The translations under genes were made by a program, and so were the position numbers. Shown in pieces: positions 37,455 through 44,612 of a stretch of 64,000 nt of DNA. Each line of letters begins with the position of its first letter. Position 1 is the first letter of the stretch. Source of the DNA: Deinococcus sp. KSM4-11 (GTDB lineage: Bacteria > Deinococcota > Deinococci > Deinococcales > Deinococcaceae); NCBI RefSeq assembly GCF_004801415.1, contig NZ_SSNX01000001.1, positions 806,001-870,000 of the forward strand. Direction: 5' to 3'. Below the pieces are notes generated by a model. It did no database searches. It had not been told where the DNA came from and was given only the letters and a program-made list of their open reading frames with translations.

Positions 37455-38019
37455 CGTCGTCCTCGGGGGGCAGCATGGCCGCCAGGCGCCACAGATCCCG
37501 CTCGTCGAGCTTTTCCAGGTCGTCGGGCGAGCGGATGGCCCCGATGCGGATCTTCAGTTCATCCATGCCGGCGGCCTTCACCTTCAGATCCGTGCCGATC
37601 TTCGCGAAGCGGGCAATGTCGATAGGTTCGAGCTTATCCGGCTTGAGGTGGGCGGCGCCGCGCACGCTGATGTCCACCAGCAGGTCGCCGAGGCTGCCGA
37701 GCGTGCTCCTGACCTCGGTCTTGACGTCAGTGTCCAGAGCGCGCAATTTGGTGCTCACTTGGTGACGGTATTCGGCGCGGAGGTCAGCCCAATCTTCGCG
37801 ACTGCTGCGGGCTTTGATGGCGTCGTTGCTCGGGTACCCGGGTTTGTCACTCAGGATCTTCAGGGTGAGCGAGTCGTCACCACGGATGTACTCGCGCCGG
37901 ATGACATTCCAGTCATGCCGACTTGGGCGACCCGGAGCCTGTGCGGCCGCGCTGCTTGCGGGTGTTGACTTCGCCTTGCTGGGCTTCTGGGCGGGTGGCT
38001 TCGGTGGGCGCTTGGGCAT
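37438..38019 (-). CDS. Phage terminase small subunit-like protein
   Basis: 193 residues: a basic, Pro/Lys-rich N-terminus (MPKRPPKPPAQK), a helix-turn-helix-like region (DWNVIRREYIRGDDSLTLKIL...NDAIKARSSREDWADLRAEY) and an acidic tail (PPEDDDDASL). It fits a TerS DNA-recognition subunit directly upstream of TerL. GGAGG is well spaced before ATG 38019. Its 5' part overlaps the upstream gene by 107 bp in another frame. Confidence 0.75.
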   Translation of the reverse strand: MPKRPPKPPAQKPSKAKSTPASSAAAQAPGRPSRHDWNVIRREYIRGDDSLTLKILSDKPGYPSNDAIKARSSREDWADLRAEYRHQVSTKLRALDTDVKTEVRSTLGSLGDLLVDISVRGAAHLKPDKLEPIDIARFAKIGTDLKVKAAGMDELKIRIGAIRSPDDLEKLDERDLWRLAAMLPPEDDDDASL

Positions 38020-38437
38020 CCGGATCACCTCCTTCTGGGTGCGTGATGGGTGGGGCCTTGCCGGGCGGGCGGGCCGTCACGGCCGTCACCAGCTCGGCCT
38101 TGTCGTCGAGGGTCACGCTCACCTGGTACCGGAGCGTCTGCTGCAGCTGGTGCGCCTCGCGCACGCCATTGATGGCGTCGAACTCCACGCCGTACTTCAG
38201 CGGGCCATCCGGCGGGCCATGGACGGTCACGTAGTACGGATCCGCCCACCGGTCGGGCAGCTGGAGCCGGACATCGTCGACCGTCCGCGTCTCGGTCGCG
38301 TTAACCTCGCGGGGCAGGTCGGACTTGTGGACGATGACCAGGCCCACGGCCTCGAGGTTGGCGATAACGCTCTCGCCGTTCTCGCCCAGGGCCATCAGGG
38401 CGGCACGCTGGGCGCGTTTCAGGTCGTAGCGGGGCAT
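37913..38437 (-). CDS. Unknown protein upstream of terminase
   Basis: 174 residues: MPRYDLKRAQRAALMALGEN start with perfect GGAGGTGATC spacing, a middle beta region (YYVTVHGPPDGPLKYGVEFD), and a charged C-terminal third encoded in the region that also encodes the TerS N-terminus in another frame. It is probably the first gene of the packaging operon. Family not recognised. Confidence 0.7.
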   Translation of the reverse strand: MPRYDLKRAQRAALMALGENGESVIANLEAVGLVIVHKSDLPREVNATETRTVDDVRLQLPDRWADPYYVTVHGPPDGPLKYGVEFDAINGVREAHQLQQTLRYQVSVTLDDKAELVTAVTARPPGKAPPITHPEGGDPDAQAPTEATRPEAQQGEVNTRKQRGRTGSGSPKSA

Positions 38438-38573
38438 GATCACCTCCTGGAATTGAGCAGGGAGTAGGAGGGCATCATTGGTGAAGGTTTGGCTCGGTTT
38501 CGAAGGTAGAAAGCGTTGTGCTATGGGGGCCAAACCTACCAAGGTGCTTCACCAGCAGGCATAGGGTGACCAG

Positions 38574-38789
38574 ATGGAAACCGTGATTAGAAGAATTCAC
38601 ATTGGCGACAAAACCGTCGAGGTCATCGCGCAGAGCATCGCTGGCCCTCCAGGGCGGAAGACACCACGCCTGCTGACCTCCTTGTCCCTCCGGATCGACG
38701 GTATGGCCCGTCAAGACCTGACGGCGACTGGAGCGAGTCCCGATCAGTTGCTGGATATCGGGATTGGGGCTGCGCGGATCGGCTATTAG
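38574..38789 (+). CDS. Small counter-oriented gene, unknown function
   Basis: 71 residues. TAGGGT (38562-38567) is exactly 6 nt before the ATG. It runs against the leftward phage late direction and is the first of the array of small + strand genes. No homologue recognised. Confidence 0.6.
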   Translation: METVIRRIHIGDKTVEVIAQSIAGPPGRKTPRLLTSLSLRIDGMARQDLTATGASPDQLLDIGIGAARIGY

Positions 38790-38864
38790 CAACAAGGGTT
38801 CGGGCCGCCTTGTGGGTGTCACGATTGGGTGCGGCCATGGGTTGCCTCCTTGCTAGGGTGAGGG

Positions 38865-39086
38865 ATGGACGAATCGACGAAGCACGTGGCCATTGCCACG
38901 GCGTTGTACTTGGCCCGCGCGGAATACCGCTGCCTCCAGTCGCAACCACACGCTGCGGGCGACGAGGTCGCTCGCAAGGCCGCATTCAACGTGGCCTTCA
39001 CGTTCATGCGGCGGGCAGGGATGGAGTCGGAATTCAGTTATCACGAGCAGGAGGAACTGAAGTCCCTGCTCTACGAAGATGATTGA
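38865..39086 (+). CDS. Small counter-oriented gene, unknown function
   Basis: 73 residues, start MDESTKHVAIATALYLARAE, a helical acidic protein ending KSLLYEDD. TAGGGT, 5 nt, ATGGACGA: the first codons and promoter match those of other genes in the array (40351, 42620). Confidence 0.65.
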   Translation: MDESTKHVAIATALYLARAEYRCLQSQPHAAGDEVARKAAFNVAFTFMRRAGMESEFSYHEQEELKSLLYEDD

Positions 39087-39219
39087 TGGTTGGGACACAC
39101 CGAGTGGCACGGCGGTTCGGGGGGATTCGGAGACCAGCTGCTACCACTCGCACCTGATAAGCCCAGCGTGAACTGGGCGTGTCCGGCAGTCTGGTGTTGG
39201 GCGGCATGGGCGGGGTCAC
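39034..39219 (-). CDS. Small - strand ORF with decayed relatives nearby
   Basis: 61 residues from GTG 39219 with GGAGGT 7 nt upstream. Parts recur on the same strand at 40865-40930 (N-terminal part, broken by a stop; shared RWA and NTP-like stretches) and at 42297-42335 (C-terminal PKRRATRCAP versus PNRRATRCVP). It overlaps the end of the + strand gene by 53 bp. The recurrence supports a real but dispensable gene; it could also be a non-coding repeat. Confidence 0.4.
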   Translation of the reverse strand: MTPPMPPNTRLPDTPSSRWAYQVRVVAAGLRIPPNRRATRCVPTINHLRRAGTSVPPARDN

Positions 39220-39250
39220 GGTGGTCACCTCCTCAGGCGTAAGGTAGGGG

Positions 39251-39475
39251 ATGAAAGAAATCAGAATCGAACAGGGCAAGGGGGACTACGACGACCGGGA
39301 TCTGATCCTGACGTACCCGGCCAACGCGGTCGAGACGCCGGAGATGAAGGCGCTGTTCGCAGCAGGCCGCACCCACGAGCTCGTTTTGATCTCAGGGATC
39401 AACGGAAGGGTGACCGTGGGGATGGGCGCAGGCGTATGGCGATTTAGAGTCAAGGAAGCGCTGGGTCGACCCTGA
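39251..39475 (+). CDS. Small counter-oriented gene, unknown function
   Basis: 74 residues, beta-rich (LILTYPANAVETPEMKALF). TAAGGT (39240-39245), 5 nt, ATG. It overlaps the end of the convergent 39450-39668 gene by 26 bp. Confidence 0.6.
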   Translation: MKEIRIEQGKGDYDDRDLILTYPANAVETPEMKALFAAGRTHELVLISGINGRVTVGMGAGVWRFRVKEALGRP

Positions 39476-39668
39476 TCACCGGCCCGCCTCTGTTCTCTGG
39501 GCTGTCGCCCTGCCAGCAGCGTGGGATACACCCCAGCAGCTCCGGCAGGTAGAACGGCTCACGCACTACCGGGAAGACGCGCGGTAGCGGCTCGATCGGT
39601 ACCGTCTGCCGTACGAGCTTCTGCACGCGGGCACGACGCGCGGCCCGTTGGTCAGCCTTCTTCGACAT
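39450..39668 (-). CDS. Small basic protein, KADQRAARRARV family
   Basis: 72 residues: MSKKADQRAARRARVQKLVR, then VVREPFYLPELLGCIPRCW with two Cys. The first 25 residues are shared with the 37-residue product at 41729-41842 and the REPFYL.EL motif with the 45782-46045 product. AAGGAGG precedes the ATG. A basic helix plus Cys pair suggests nucleic-acid or zinc binding. Confidence 0.6.
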   Translation of the reverse strand: MSKKADQRAARRARVQKLVRQTVPIEPLPRVFPVVREPFYLPELLGCIPRCWQGDSPENRGGPVIRVDPALP

Positions 39669-39696
39669 ACCGCGGGCCTCCTTGGTAGCGTGCGGT

Positions 39697-40035
39697 GTGG
39701 ATTCCCTACAGCATCTCAACGACACTTGGGAGCAAAAGCTCGATCACGTGCACGCTCAGGTCTGGCAGCGTATGAAAGCCCTTGGGGTCACAGCGCGGTG
39801 GGTTGACCCCTTGCATGAGGCGACTGCGACCAAAAGAAAACGGGTCGACTATGGGCGTGAGTCCCGAGGGACAGAGCGGGACGGCTACGAGTTCGTCATC
39901 CGGTTGGGCAACGAGCCGTTGACGACAGGCACGTTGAACGGCAGGGATCCCAACAATCATGTGACGTCCCTTATGGTTCACGCGGCCAATGCCCTGGAGC
40001 GGCGGGGACTCGCGGTGATGCCCCACATTCCTTGA
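39697..40035 (+). CDS. LNDTWEQ family protein, copy 1
   Basis: 112 residues from GTG 39697 (TAGCGT at 39686-39691, 5 nt spacing). It aligns throughout with the product of 42620-42958: D.LQ.LNDTWEQ.LD..HAQ.W.RMK..G.TA.W.DPL, F.I.L..EPL, VD-like P..M...LV..AA..LERRG. The upstream in-frame TTG lies within the promoter and is rejected. Function unknown. Confidence 0.72.
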   Translation: MDSLQHLNDTWEQKLDHVHAQVWQRMKALGVTARWVDPLHEATATKRKRVDYGRESRGTERDGYEFVIRLGNEPLTTGTLNGRDPNNHVTSLMVHAANALERRGLAVMPHIP

Positions 40036-40350
40036 CGCTTGGCTGGGCAGGGAAGGTTCGAGTCAATGAAAAAGCCTCACGAGGTGTGGGGCCGCCCTGC
40101 CGCCTTCACCCGGGCGGTGTGGGTTGTGGGTATGGCTCAAGCCTACCGAAGGCTGGTGAGCTTGACGTCCGCCTTTTGGCTAAGAGTAAGGGGAAACTGC
40201 CCATGAAGGACAGGCCAATAAGGTAAAGGGCTGGCTTCAACTCGGCACTCAGGAGATGAGCTCGTCCCTCGACCACAGCGCGACCTCGCCGTCTCAACCG
40301 GCATGAACCGAGCGTTTTCGGCCACCTCCCTGGGAGGCGTAGGCTAGGGA
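40036..40350. other. Gap between small genes
   Basis: 315 bp; I see no supported gene. It contains a weak GC-rich hairpin near 40091-40121 and ends with the conserved leader of the next gene. Confidence 0.5.
40331..40350 (+). promoter_or_regulatory. Conserved leaderless promoter block
   Basis: GGAGGCGTAGGCTAGGGA directly before ATGGACGA. The same block precedes the unrelated gene at 42620 (identical) and, with small changes, the gene at 40956. TAGGCT at 40340-40345 is the -10 hexamer, 5 nt from the start. Confidence 0.65.
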
Positions 40351-40788
40351 ATGGACGATGACCTGAGAGAGCTTCAGGAACTTGCAGCTCGCAACCAGCG
40401 AAACCAGGCCTCTGCAGAGCGCGACCAACTTGATTATTCAGATGCAGAAGACCGAATAGAGATGAGCCGTCGAAGGCAGTTTATGAACGTTGTGCGCCCC
40501 GCCGTTGAGAGGCTTGGCGAAGCAATCAGATCACTGCCCGGTAGCGCGTTTTTCCCTGAGGAAGATCCGTACATCACGCCAAGTTATGGGGTGAGGTTCG
40601 AGGTTCCTGGTTCACGTCGCACCGTGATTGGTGGAATCGAGCTTCGAGCAGTTGAGGACGATGTTGTCGTGTCGTGGAACGCTCACAGCGTCACGGATGA
40701 GCGCCGCGAGCGATTTCCTCTCGCATCGTTACAAGTTGAAGACCTGTACCAGATGATGCTGAAGCATGTCCGAGACCTGATGAAGTAG
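40351..40788 (+). CDS. Counter-oriented gene, unknown function
   Basis: 145 residues: a charged helical N-terminus (MDDDLRELQELAARNQRNQA), then a beta-rich part (YGVRFEVPGSRRTVIGGIEL, VVVSWNAHSV). GC content is visibly lower than in neighbours, suggesting separate origin. Leaderless start. Confidence 0.68.
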   Translation: MDDDLRELQELAARNQRNQASAERDQLDYSDAEDRIEMSRRRQFMNVVRPAVERLGEAIRSLPGSAFFPEEDPYITPSYGVRFEVPGSRRTVIGGIELRAVEDDVVVSWNAHSVTDERRERFPLASLQVEDLYQMMLKHVRDLMK

Positions 40789-40955
40789 TTGCAAGGGATC
40801 CCGCAGTTGCAGCGGGGTCACGCAGTTCTGTTCCGGAAGCTGCTGTGAGAGGCGTCTCGCACCCTGGAACGGCCCAACGTAAACCGGGCGTGTTCGACAG
40901 TCAGGTGTCGGTCTGCATGGGCGAGGTCACCATCCTGGGAGGCGCAGGGTATGGA

Positions 40956-41243
40956 ATGGACGATCAGGAATTCATGGACGCCCTGGACTTCGAGAACGCA
41001 TGGCACATCCATTTGGACGAACCACGAGCTGCGCACCTTCGAGAACTTGAGGCAGCGGGGCGGAGGGTTTGGCCGACTATGTCCACGCACGATGAGCCGT
41101 TGATGTTCACCATCAACGTGTGGAGTGCAGATCACCGTCTCCTGGCACAGTCAAACCCGGCCCCGTACCCAGCGGAGGATGAGCAGATCAGAGAGATGTT
41201 CGACCAGGCTGCACGGCGGCTGGTCAACGATCCCAGGTACTGA
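40956..41243 (+). CDS. Counter-oriented gene, unknown function
   Basis: 95 residues, MDDQEFMDALDFENAWHIHL. The C-terminal part (EPLMFTINVWSADHRLL) resembles the EPL...-containing half of the LNDTWEQ family, so it may be a distant relative. CAGGGT, 5 nt, ATG within a variant of the conserved leader block; the longer upstream reading frame crosses a decayed gene copy. Confidence 0.65.
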   Translation: MDDQEFMDALDFENAWHIHLDEPRAAHLRELEAAGRRVWPTMSTHDEPLMFTINVWSADHRLLAQSNPAPYPAEDEQIREMFDQAARRLVNDPRY

Positions 41244-41248
41244 CAGAA

Positions 41249-41275
41249 GAAAGCCCCTGCGATGAGGCAGGGGGT
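41249..41275. terminator. Convergent terminator
   Basis: CCCCTGC / GCAGGGG stem with GATGAG loop between the convergent genes ending at 41243 and 41290. On the - strand it is followed by GGGCTTTCTT. Confidence 0.65.
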
Positions 41276-41289
41276 GATGAGGGTATGTT

Positions 41290-41502
41290 CTATTCGTCTA
41301 GCGTGGAATACGTCTCGGCCACGCTGTTGTAACCGACGCGGAAATCCGCCGGCACCCCCATGTCATCAGGGCGCGTGAAGTGCAACCACCCGTGTTCGCC
41401 CTTGTGCTTCTCCAGGGTGTCCAGCGTCTCGCGTACCCACTCGTTCGTGCCCTCGAACTCCCACGCAGTGCCATCAATGAACACCAATCTCAATCTGGCC
41501 AT
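41290..41502 (-). CDS. Small protein, unknown function
   Basis: 70 residues, MARLRLVFIDGTAWEFEGTN, mixed alpha/beta. It overlaps the end of the upstream gene by 13 bp but has its own TACGCT hexamer 5 nt before the ATG, so it can be made independently. Confidence 0.65.
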   Translation of the reverse strand: MARLRLVFIDGTAWEFEGTNEWVRETLDTLEKHKGEHGWLHFTRPDDMGVPADFRVGYNSVAETYSTLDE

Positions 41503-41732
41503 GTATCAGCGTACCTGCTACCACACGCAGCATTGAGAAAAAGGTTGGGGAGTTTACGTCGGTCCTGCCCTGGCAGCTTCAGCCTTCCTACCAGCGCTTG
41601 CACGTGATGAGGCACGGGATGCTCACGGCCCCGGATGACCACCACAGGCACGGTGAGCAGATCAGGGCCGCAGTTGAACGCCACAGGCTCGGGCGCTGGA
41701 TTGCCGATGTGAAAGCGGACTTCGTGGCTCAT
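41490..41732 (-). CDS. Small protein, unknown function
   Basis: 80 residues with a conserved-looking MSHEVRFHIGNPAPEPVAFN start and VPVVVIRGREHPVP. The start codon overlaps the stop of the preceding 37-residue gene (ATGA), showing translational coupling. Confidence 0.62.
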   Translation of the reverse strand: MSHEVRFHIGNPAPEPVAFNCGPDLLTVPVVVIRGREHPVPHHVQALVGRLKLPGQDRRKLPNLFLNAACGSRYADTWPD

Positions 41733-41842
41733 GTCTCTCCTTTGCGTTCGCTATCAGGCAGGGGCGGGATCGGCACGCGCTGGTGTGTCAGCTTCTTCAC
41801 GCGGGCACGACGCGCGGCCCGCTGGTCCGCTTTCTTCCACAT
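41729..41842 (-). CDS. 37-residue basic protein, KADQRAARRARV family
   Basis: MWKKADQRAARRARVKKL followed by a short tail. It is paralogous to the N-terminus of the 39450-39668 product but lacks the REPFYL part. AAGGAGG lies upstream of the ATG and the stop overlaps the next start. It could be a coupled leader peptide or a nucleic-acid-binding micro-protein. Confidence 0.6.
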   Translation of the reverse strand: MWKKADQRAARRARVKKLTHQRVPIPPLPDSERKGET

Positions 41843-41909
41843 GCAACGGGCCTCCTTGGTCGGGTGAGGAATTAAAGCGGCCGTTAACTGCTCCGTTTAT
41901 TGTCATGCG

Positions 41910-42296
41910 GTGAGCGACCTTCCGGCCCTGCTGGACGAGGTGGCGACCGAGCGGGACACCCTGCGAACCCTGCTGTCCGAGGCCCGCTCCACCCGACTGT
42001 GGATTGATCGGGATTACCTGGCGTCACCCATAGCTGGCGTCATGGTGCAAGTGAGTCGGGATGTAGCGCGCCTTGACGCCCTCGCCGCAAAACTCGAATG
42101 GGATCACGCCACGTTGGTCATGGCCGTCGCCGCACCGTCAACAGTGACGTTGATCTCGCATGGGACGGTGGGGGCGATTCGGGAGCGGGTGCAGGTAGCC
42201 CATGATCTGACGGTCTGGCTGCAGGATTTCCTGGCGTGGGCCATACGTTGGGGTGAGGAGTTGATGGATGAACCACAGGAGCGGTTGTTGAATTGA
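41910..42296 (+). CDS. Counter-oriented gene, helical protein
   Basis: 128 residues, largely helical, with two membrane-neutral helices; MSDLPALLDEVATERDTLRT. The GTG start is supported by TATTGT exactly 6 nt upstream (41898-41903). No family recognised. Confidence 0.65.
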   Translation: MSDLPALLDEVATERDTLRTLLSEARSTRLWIDRDYLASPIAGVMVQVSRDVARLDALAAKLEWDHATLVMAVAAPSTVTLISHGTVGAIRERVQVAHDLTVWLQDFLAWAIRWGEELMDEPQERLLN

Positions 42297-42619
42297 TGGT
42301 CAGGGCGCACCGAGTTGCTCGGCGCTTCGGGCTAAAGAATCAGTCAGCCGGTTCTGCTCGCACCCTTCATGGCCACCTGTAAAAATGAAACAGCTGCGCC
42401 GCGTGTTTGGCACCCATTCCGGGGGGATCCTGGGTGCTTTGAACGTGCGGTGCAGCTTCGTGCAGGCTAAGCGGATCACACCCCTAAACCGTAGGAATCA
42501 CACGGTATTGGCCTGAAGATTCCTTACCGCTTCCTGAAGGCTGGGATATGCGACAGGGTCTGCCTCAGGTATTGGATTGCATGAGCGGCCTCACGTCCCT
42601 GGGAGGCGTAGGCTAGGGA
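42297..42619. other. Gap with a decayed gene fragment
   Basis: About 320 bp with no intact gene. 42297-42340 resembles the 3' end of the 39034-39219 ORF. The last 20 bp are the conserved leader block. Confidence 0.5.
42601..42619 (+). promoter_or_regulatory. Conserved leaderless promoter block, second copy
   Basis: Same 18-bp block as at 40333-40350, TAGGCT at 42609-42614, 5 nt before ATG 42620. Confidence 0.65.
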
Positions 42620-42958
42620 ATGGACGAGTTGCAGAACCTCAATGACACGTGGGAGCAGCACCTCGACGACCAGCACGCCCAGCTGTGGGAGCGCATGAAA
42701 GACGTCGGGGCAACGGCGGAGTGGACGGATCCACTGGATGGGGATGGCGCGGCGGTCACGGACCAGCCCGACGATGCCTCAGGGCCCCGATGGGCGGCCG
42801 TGGAGATGTTCCAGTTCGAGATCCAGCTCGAGGGGGAACCGCTGATGATGGACACCGTGCACCGCGTTGACCCCTATGCCATGGCCAGTGACTTGGTCGA
42901 GCAGGCCGCCATTGAGTTGGAGCGCCGAGGCATTCTCAATCTTGACGCTGACGTCTGA
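42620..42958 (+). CDS. LNDTWEQ family protein, copy 2
   Basis: 112 residues, paralogue of 39697-40035 over its whole length (MDELQNLNDTWEQHLDDQHA; EPLMMDTVHRVDPYAMASDL; ERRGI). It has an inserted acidic stretch in the middle. The leader differs from that of copy 1 but matches the 40351 gene, so promoters and coding regions have been shuffled independently. Confidence 0.72.
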   Translation: MDELQNLNDTWEQHLDDQHAQLWERMKDVGATAEWTDPLDGDGAAVTDQPDDASGPRWAAVEMFQFEIQLEGEPLMMDTVHRVDPYAMASDLVEQAAIELERRGILNLDADV

Positions 42959-42993
42959 CTGAGGGCTCAGCACCACCGTGGGAGGATGTGCCG

Positions 42994-43197
42994 ATGAGCA
43001 GCCTGGAACGTGCCATGGTTCGGCATATCGCTCGCACCGCGTACAACAGCCGTGTCCGTCGATATGGAACAGCGCGAGCGGAGATGGAAGCGAGGGCACA
43101 GGCCACCGCGTTCATTGCTGATCTGCAGGATGCGGAGTGGCAGGCCCTGCTGCAGCGGGACCTTGATGAGTTCCTTGCCGAGCAGCAGGCGAAATAG
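42994..43197 (+). CDS. Small helical protein
   Basis: 67 residues, MSSLERAMVRHIARTAYNSR, basic N-terminal half. A GGGAGG Shine-Dalgarno-like run lies about 9 nt before the ATG; an in-frame GTG at 42988 is the alternative. Confidence 0.58.
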   Translation: MSSLERAMVRHIARTAYNSRVRRYGTARAEMEARAQATAFIADLQDAEWQALLQRDLDEFLAEQQAK

Positions 43198-43218
43198 CTG
43201 ACGGGCTTCAGGCGCCAC

Positions 43219-43243
43219 GAAAAAACCGCCCCTGTGGGCGGCT
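43219..43243 (-). terminator. Intrinsic terminator after 43281-43844
   Basis: CCGCCC / GGGCGG stem with a 4-nt loop followed on the - strand by TTTTTT. Confidence 0.75.
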
Positions 43244-43280
43244 GATGCGTTCGAGTTGTCGTGGAGCCTGACATCACTGT

Positions 43281-43844
43281 TCACGATTCTTCCGCATTTG
43301 TCAACGCCTGAAGGCACGTCAGGGCTTCCGGATCACCCAGCGAGGCCGCCACAGACAGCGCTGTGCGGGCATAATTTCGGGCCTGCTCACCGGCCCAACC
43401 GCGCCCGGAGGCGTGCAGGAGCGTGCTGAGTCCCTGCCCGGCGCGAATGCGGTCGAGCAGCTGACCATCGTGCTGGCGCAGCGTGGCCGCGAGGGCGTTC
43501 TCACTGATCCAGCCCAGAGGCGTGTGTACATGGCTGTACGTGATGGTGGCGCCGGCCAGCCCATAATTGCCGACACCGACGACCCGCATGTTCCCGCCAC
43601 TGCCGTTGGGTGGCGCGAGGTTGCTGCTGAGCACCTCGCTGCTGATCCTGGTGTCCCAGGCGCGCAGGGCCTGATACCAGCGCTCTGCCAGGGATCGTGC
43701 CTGCCGGGCGAGCTGACGGGGGGTGAGTTCACCATGGGGTGTCCAGATGGTCTGCCGGCGACGTTTGGGGGCGGGCTTCGTGTAGCCGGTGGCGTCCTCG
43801 GTGAGGGAGGTCACCAGATCAGCCATGTTCACAGGGTTGGGCAT
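43281..43844 (-). CDS. Unknown protein with MADLVTSLTE N-terminus
   Basis: 187 residues: MPNPVNMADLVTSLTEDATG, a basic stretch (KPAPKRRRQTIWTPHG), then helices resembling a Sel1/TPR-like C-terminus (GEQARNYARTALSVAASLGDPEALTCLQAL). Divergent from the 43962 gene. A decayed second copy of its 5' end lies at 44390-44482. Confidence 0.68.
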   Translation of the reverse strand: MPNPVNMADLVTSLTEDATGYTKPAPKRRRQTIWTPHGELTPRQLARQARSLAERWYQALRAWDTRISSEVLSSNLAPPNGSGGNMRVVGVGNYGLAGATITYSHVHTPLGWISENALAATLRQHDGQLLDRIRAGQGLSTLLHASGRGWAGEQARNYARTALSVAASLGDPEALTCLQALTNAEES

Positions 43845-43961
43845 GGAAGGCGCCTCTTGGCCAGTAGTCACGGTCTTGCGCTGACCTTCATCAGTGGGGT
43901 CGGGACATTCATGACGGAGAAGTGTCGTTCCCGTGACACGGTGGGGCGTACCGTCGTGGCC

Positions 43962-44240
43962 ATGGACGAGTCACCTTCAGCAGCGCATGTATGGCACCTC
44001 CTTGAAGCCCTGGGGTGCACACGCACGGTCGCAGAGCATCTGTTCCCCAATGGTCGGGCGGGGTACCGCGTGACCATCGAGCGCGAGGGACGCGCGGTGG
44101 CCGCAGGCCGCCATGTGGTCGAGGAGATGGCGGCGACGCAAGCACTGCTGGAGGCGATCCAGGTGGTGCTGCCCAAGTCATCCCCGCAGTCGAAATTTGT
44201 GCCAGCCGCACCAGTGCGCTTGATCGGTCTGCCCCGATGA
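43962..44240 (+). CDS. VWxxLExLGCTR family protein, copy 1
   Basis: 92 residues: MDESPSAAHVWHLLEALGCT followed by an IEREGRAVAAGRHVVEEMA segment. It aligns with the N-terminal half of the 44613-45173 product. TACCGT (43949-43954), 7 nt, ATG. Function unknown. Confidence 0.68.
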   Translation: MDESPSAAHVWHLLEALGCTRTVAEHLFPNGRAGYRVTIEREGRAVAAGRHVVEEMAATQALLEAIQVVLPKSSPQSKFVPAAPVRLIGLPR

Positions 44241-44389
44241 CCGCGTGATCGGAGGGCAGTCACCACGAAGCTGACCCGCTCAACCAGAACCCTCATGGGG
44301 CCGGTGACCACGTCCAGGGGCCGCGTGGTGACTTGCGGCACCTGTTCCCGCGTACCCGTACTGAACCGCTCATGCGTTTTGCGAATGAT

Positions 44390-44482
44390 CGTTGGCAGCG
44401 TTCCTGGGTGGGTCTGATAGAGCTGGTGGCGACCTCGGTGAGGGAGGTCACCAGGTCGGCCATGTAGCCGGTTTGGGCATGG
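44390..44482 (-). pseudogene. Truncated duplicate of the 43281-43844 gene start
   Basis: It encodes MADLVTSLTEVATSSIRPTQ but soon loses similarity and has no intact continuation. It lies about 640 bp from the intact copy, the same offset as between the two divergent VWxxLE genes, so the pair was duplicated as a unit and this half decayed. Confidence 0.65.
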
Positions 44483-44612
44483 TCACATCGTGAAGTCAGG
44501 TCATTCGAGCGTCGCCAGGGGGTCATGGTTCACCCCGTCGAATGATGATCAATTCAAGGGCAGAACGTACGCTCTGACACATAAATTGGGACAACTGGAT
44601 AACGTGAGTGGC

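Noticed and set aside
35811..37625. 604-residue + strand frame opposite terminase
   Set aside because: Shadow of TerL, whose Walker and nuclease motifs are intact on the - strand.
38475..38822. 115-residue - strand frame
   Set aside because: It lies opposite the 38574 gene, which has an exact leaderless promoter; the antisense product lacks start signals.
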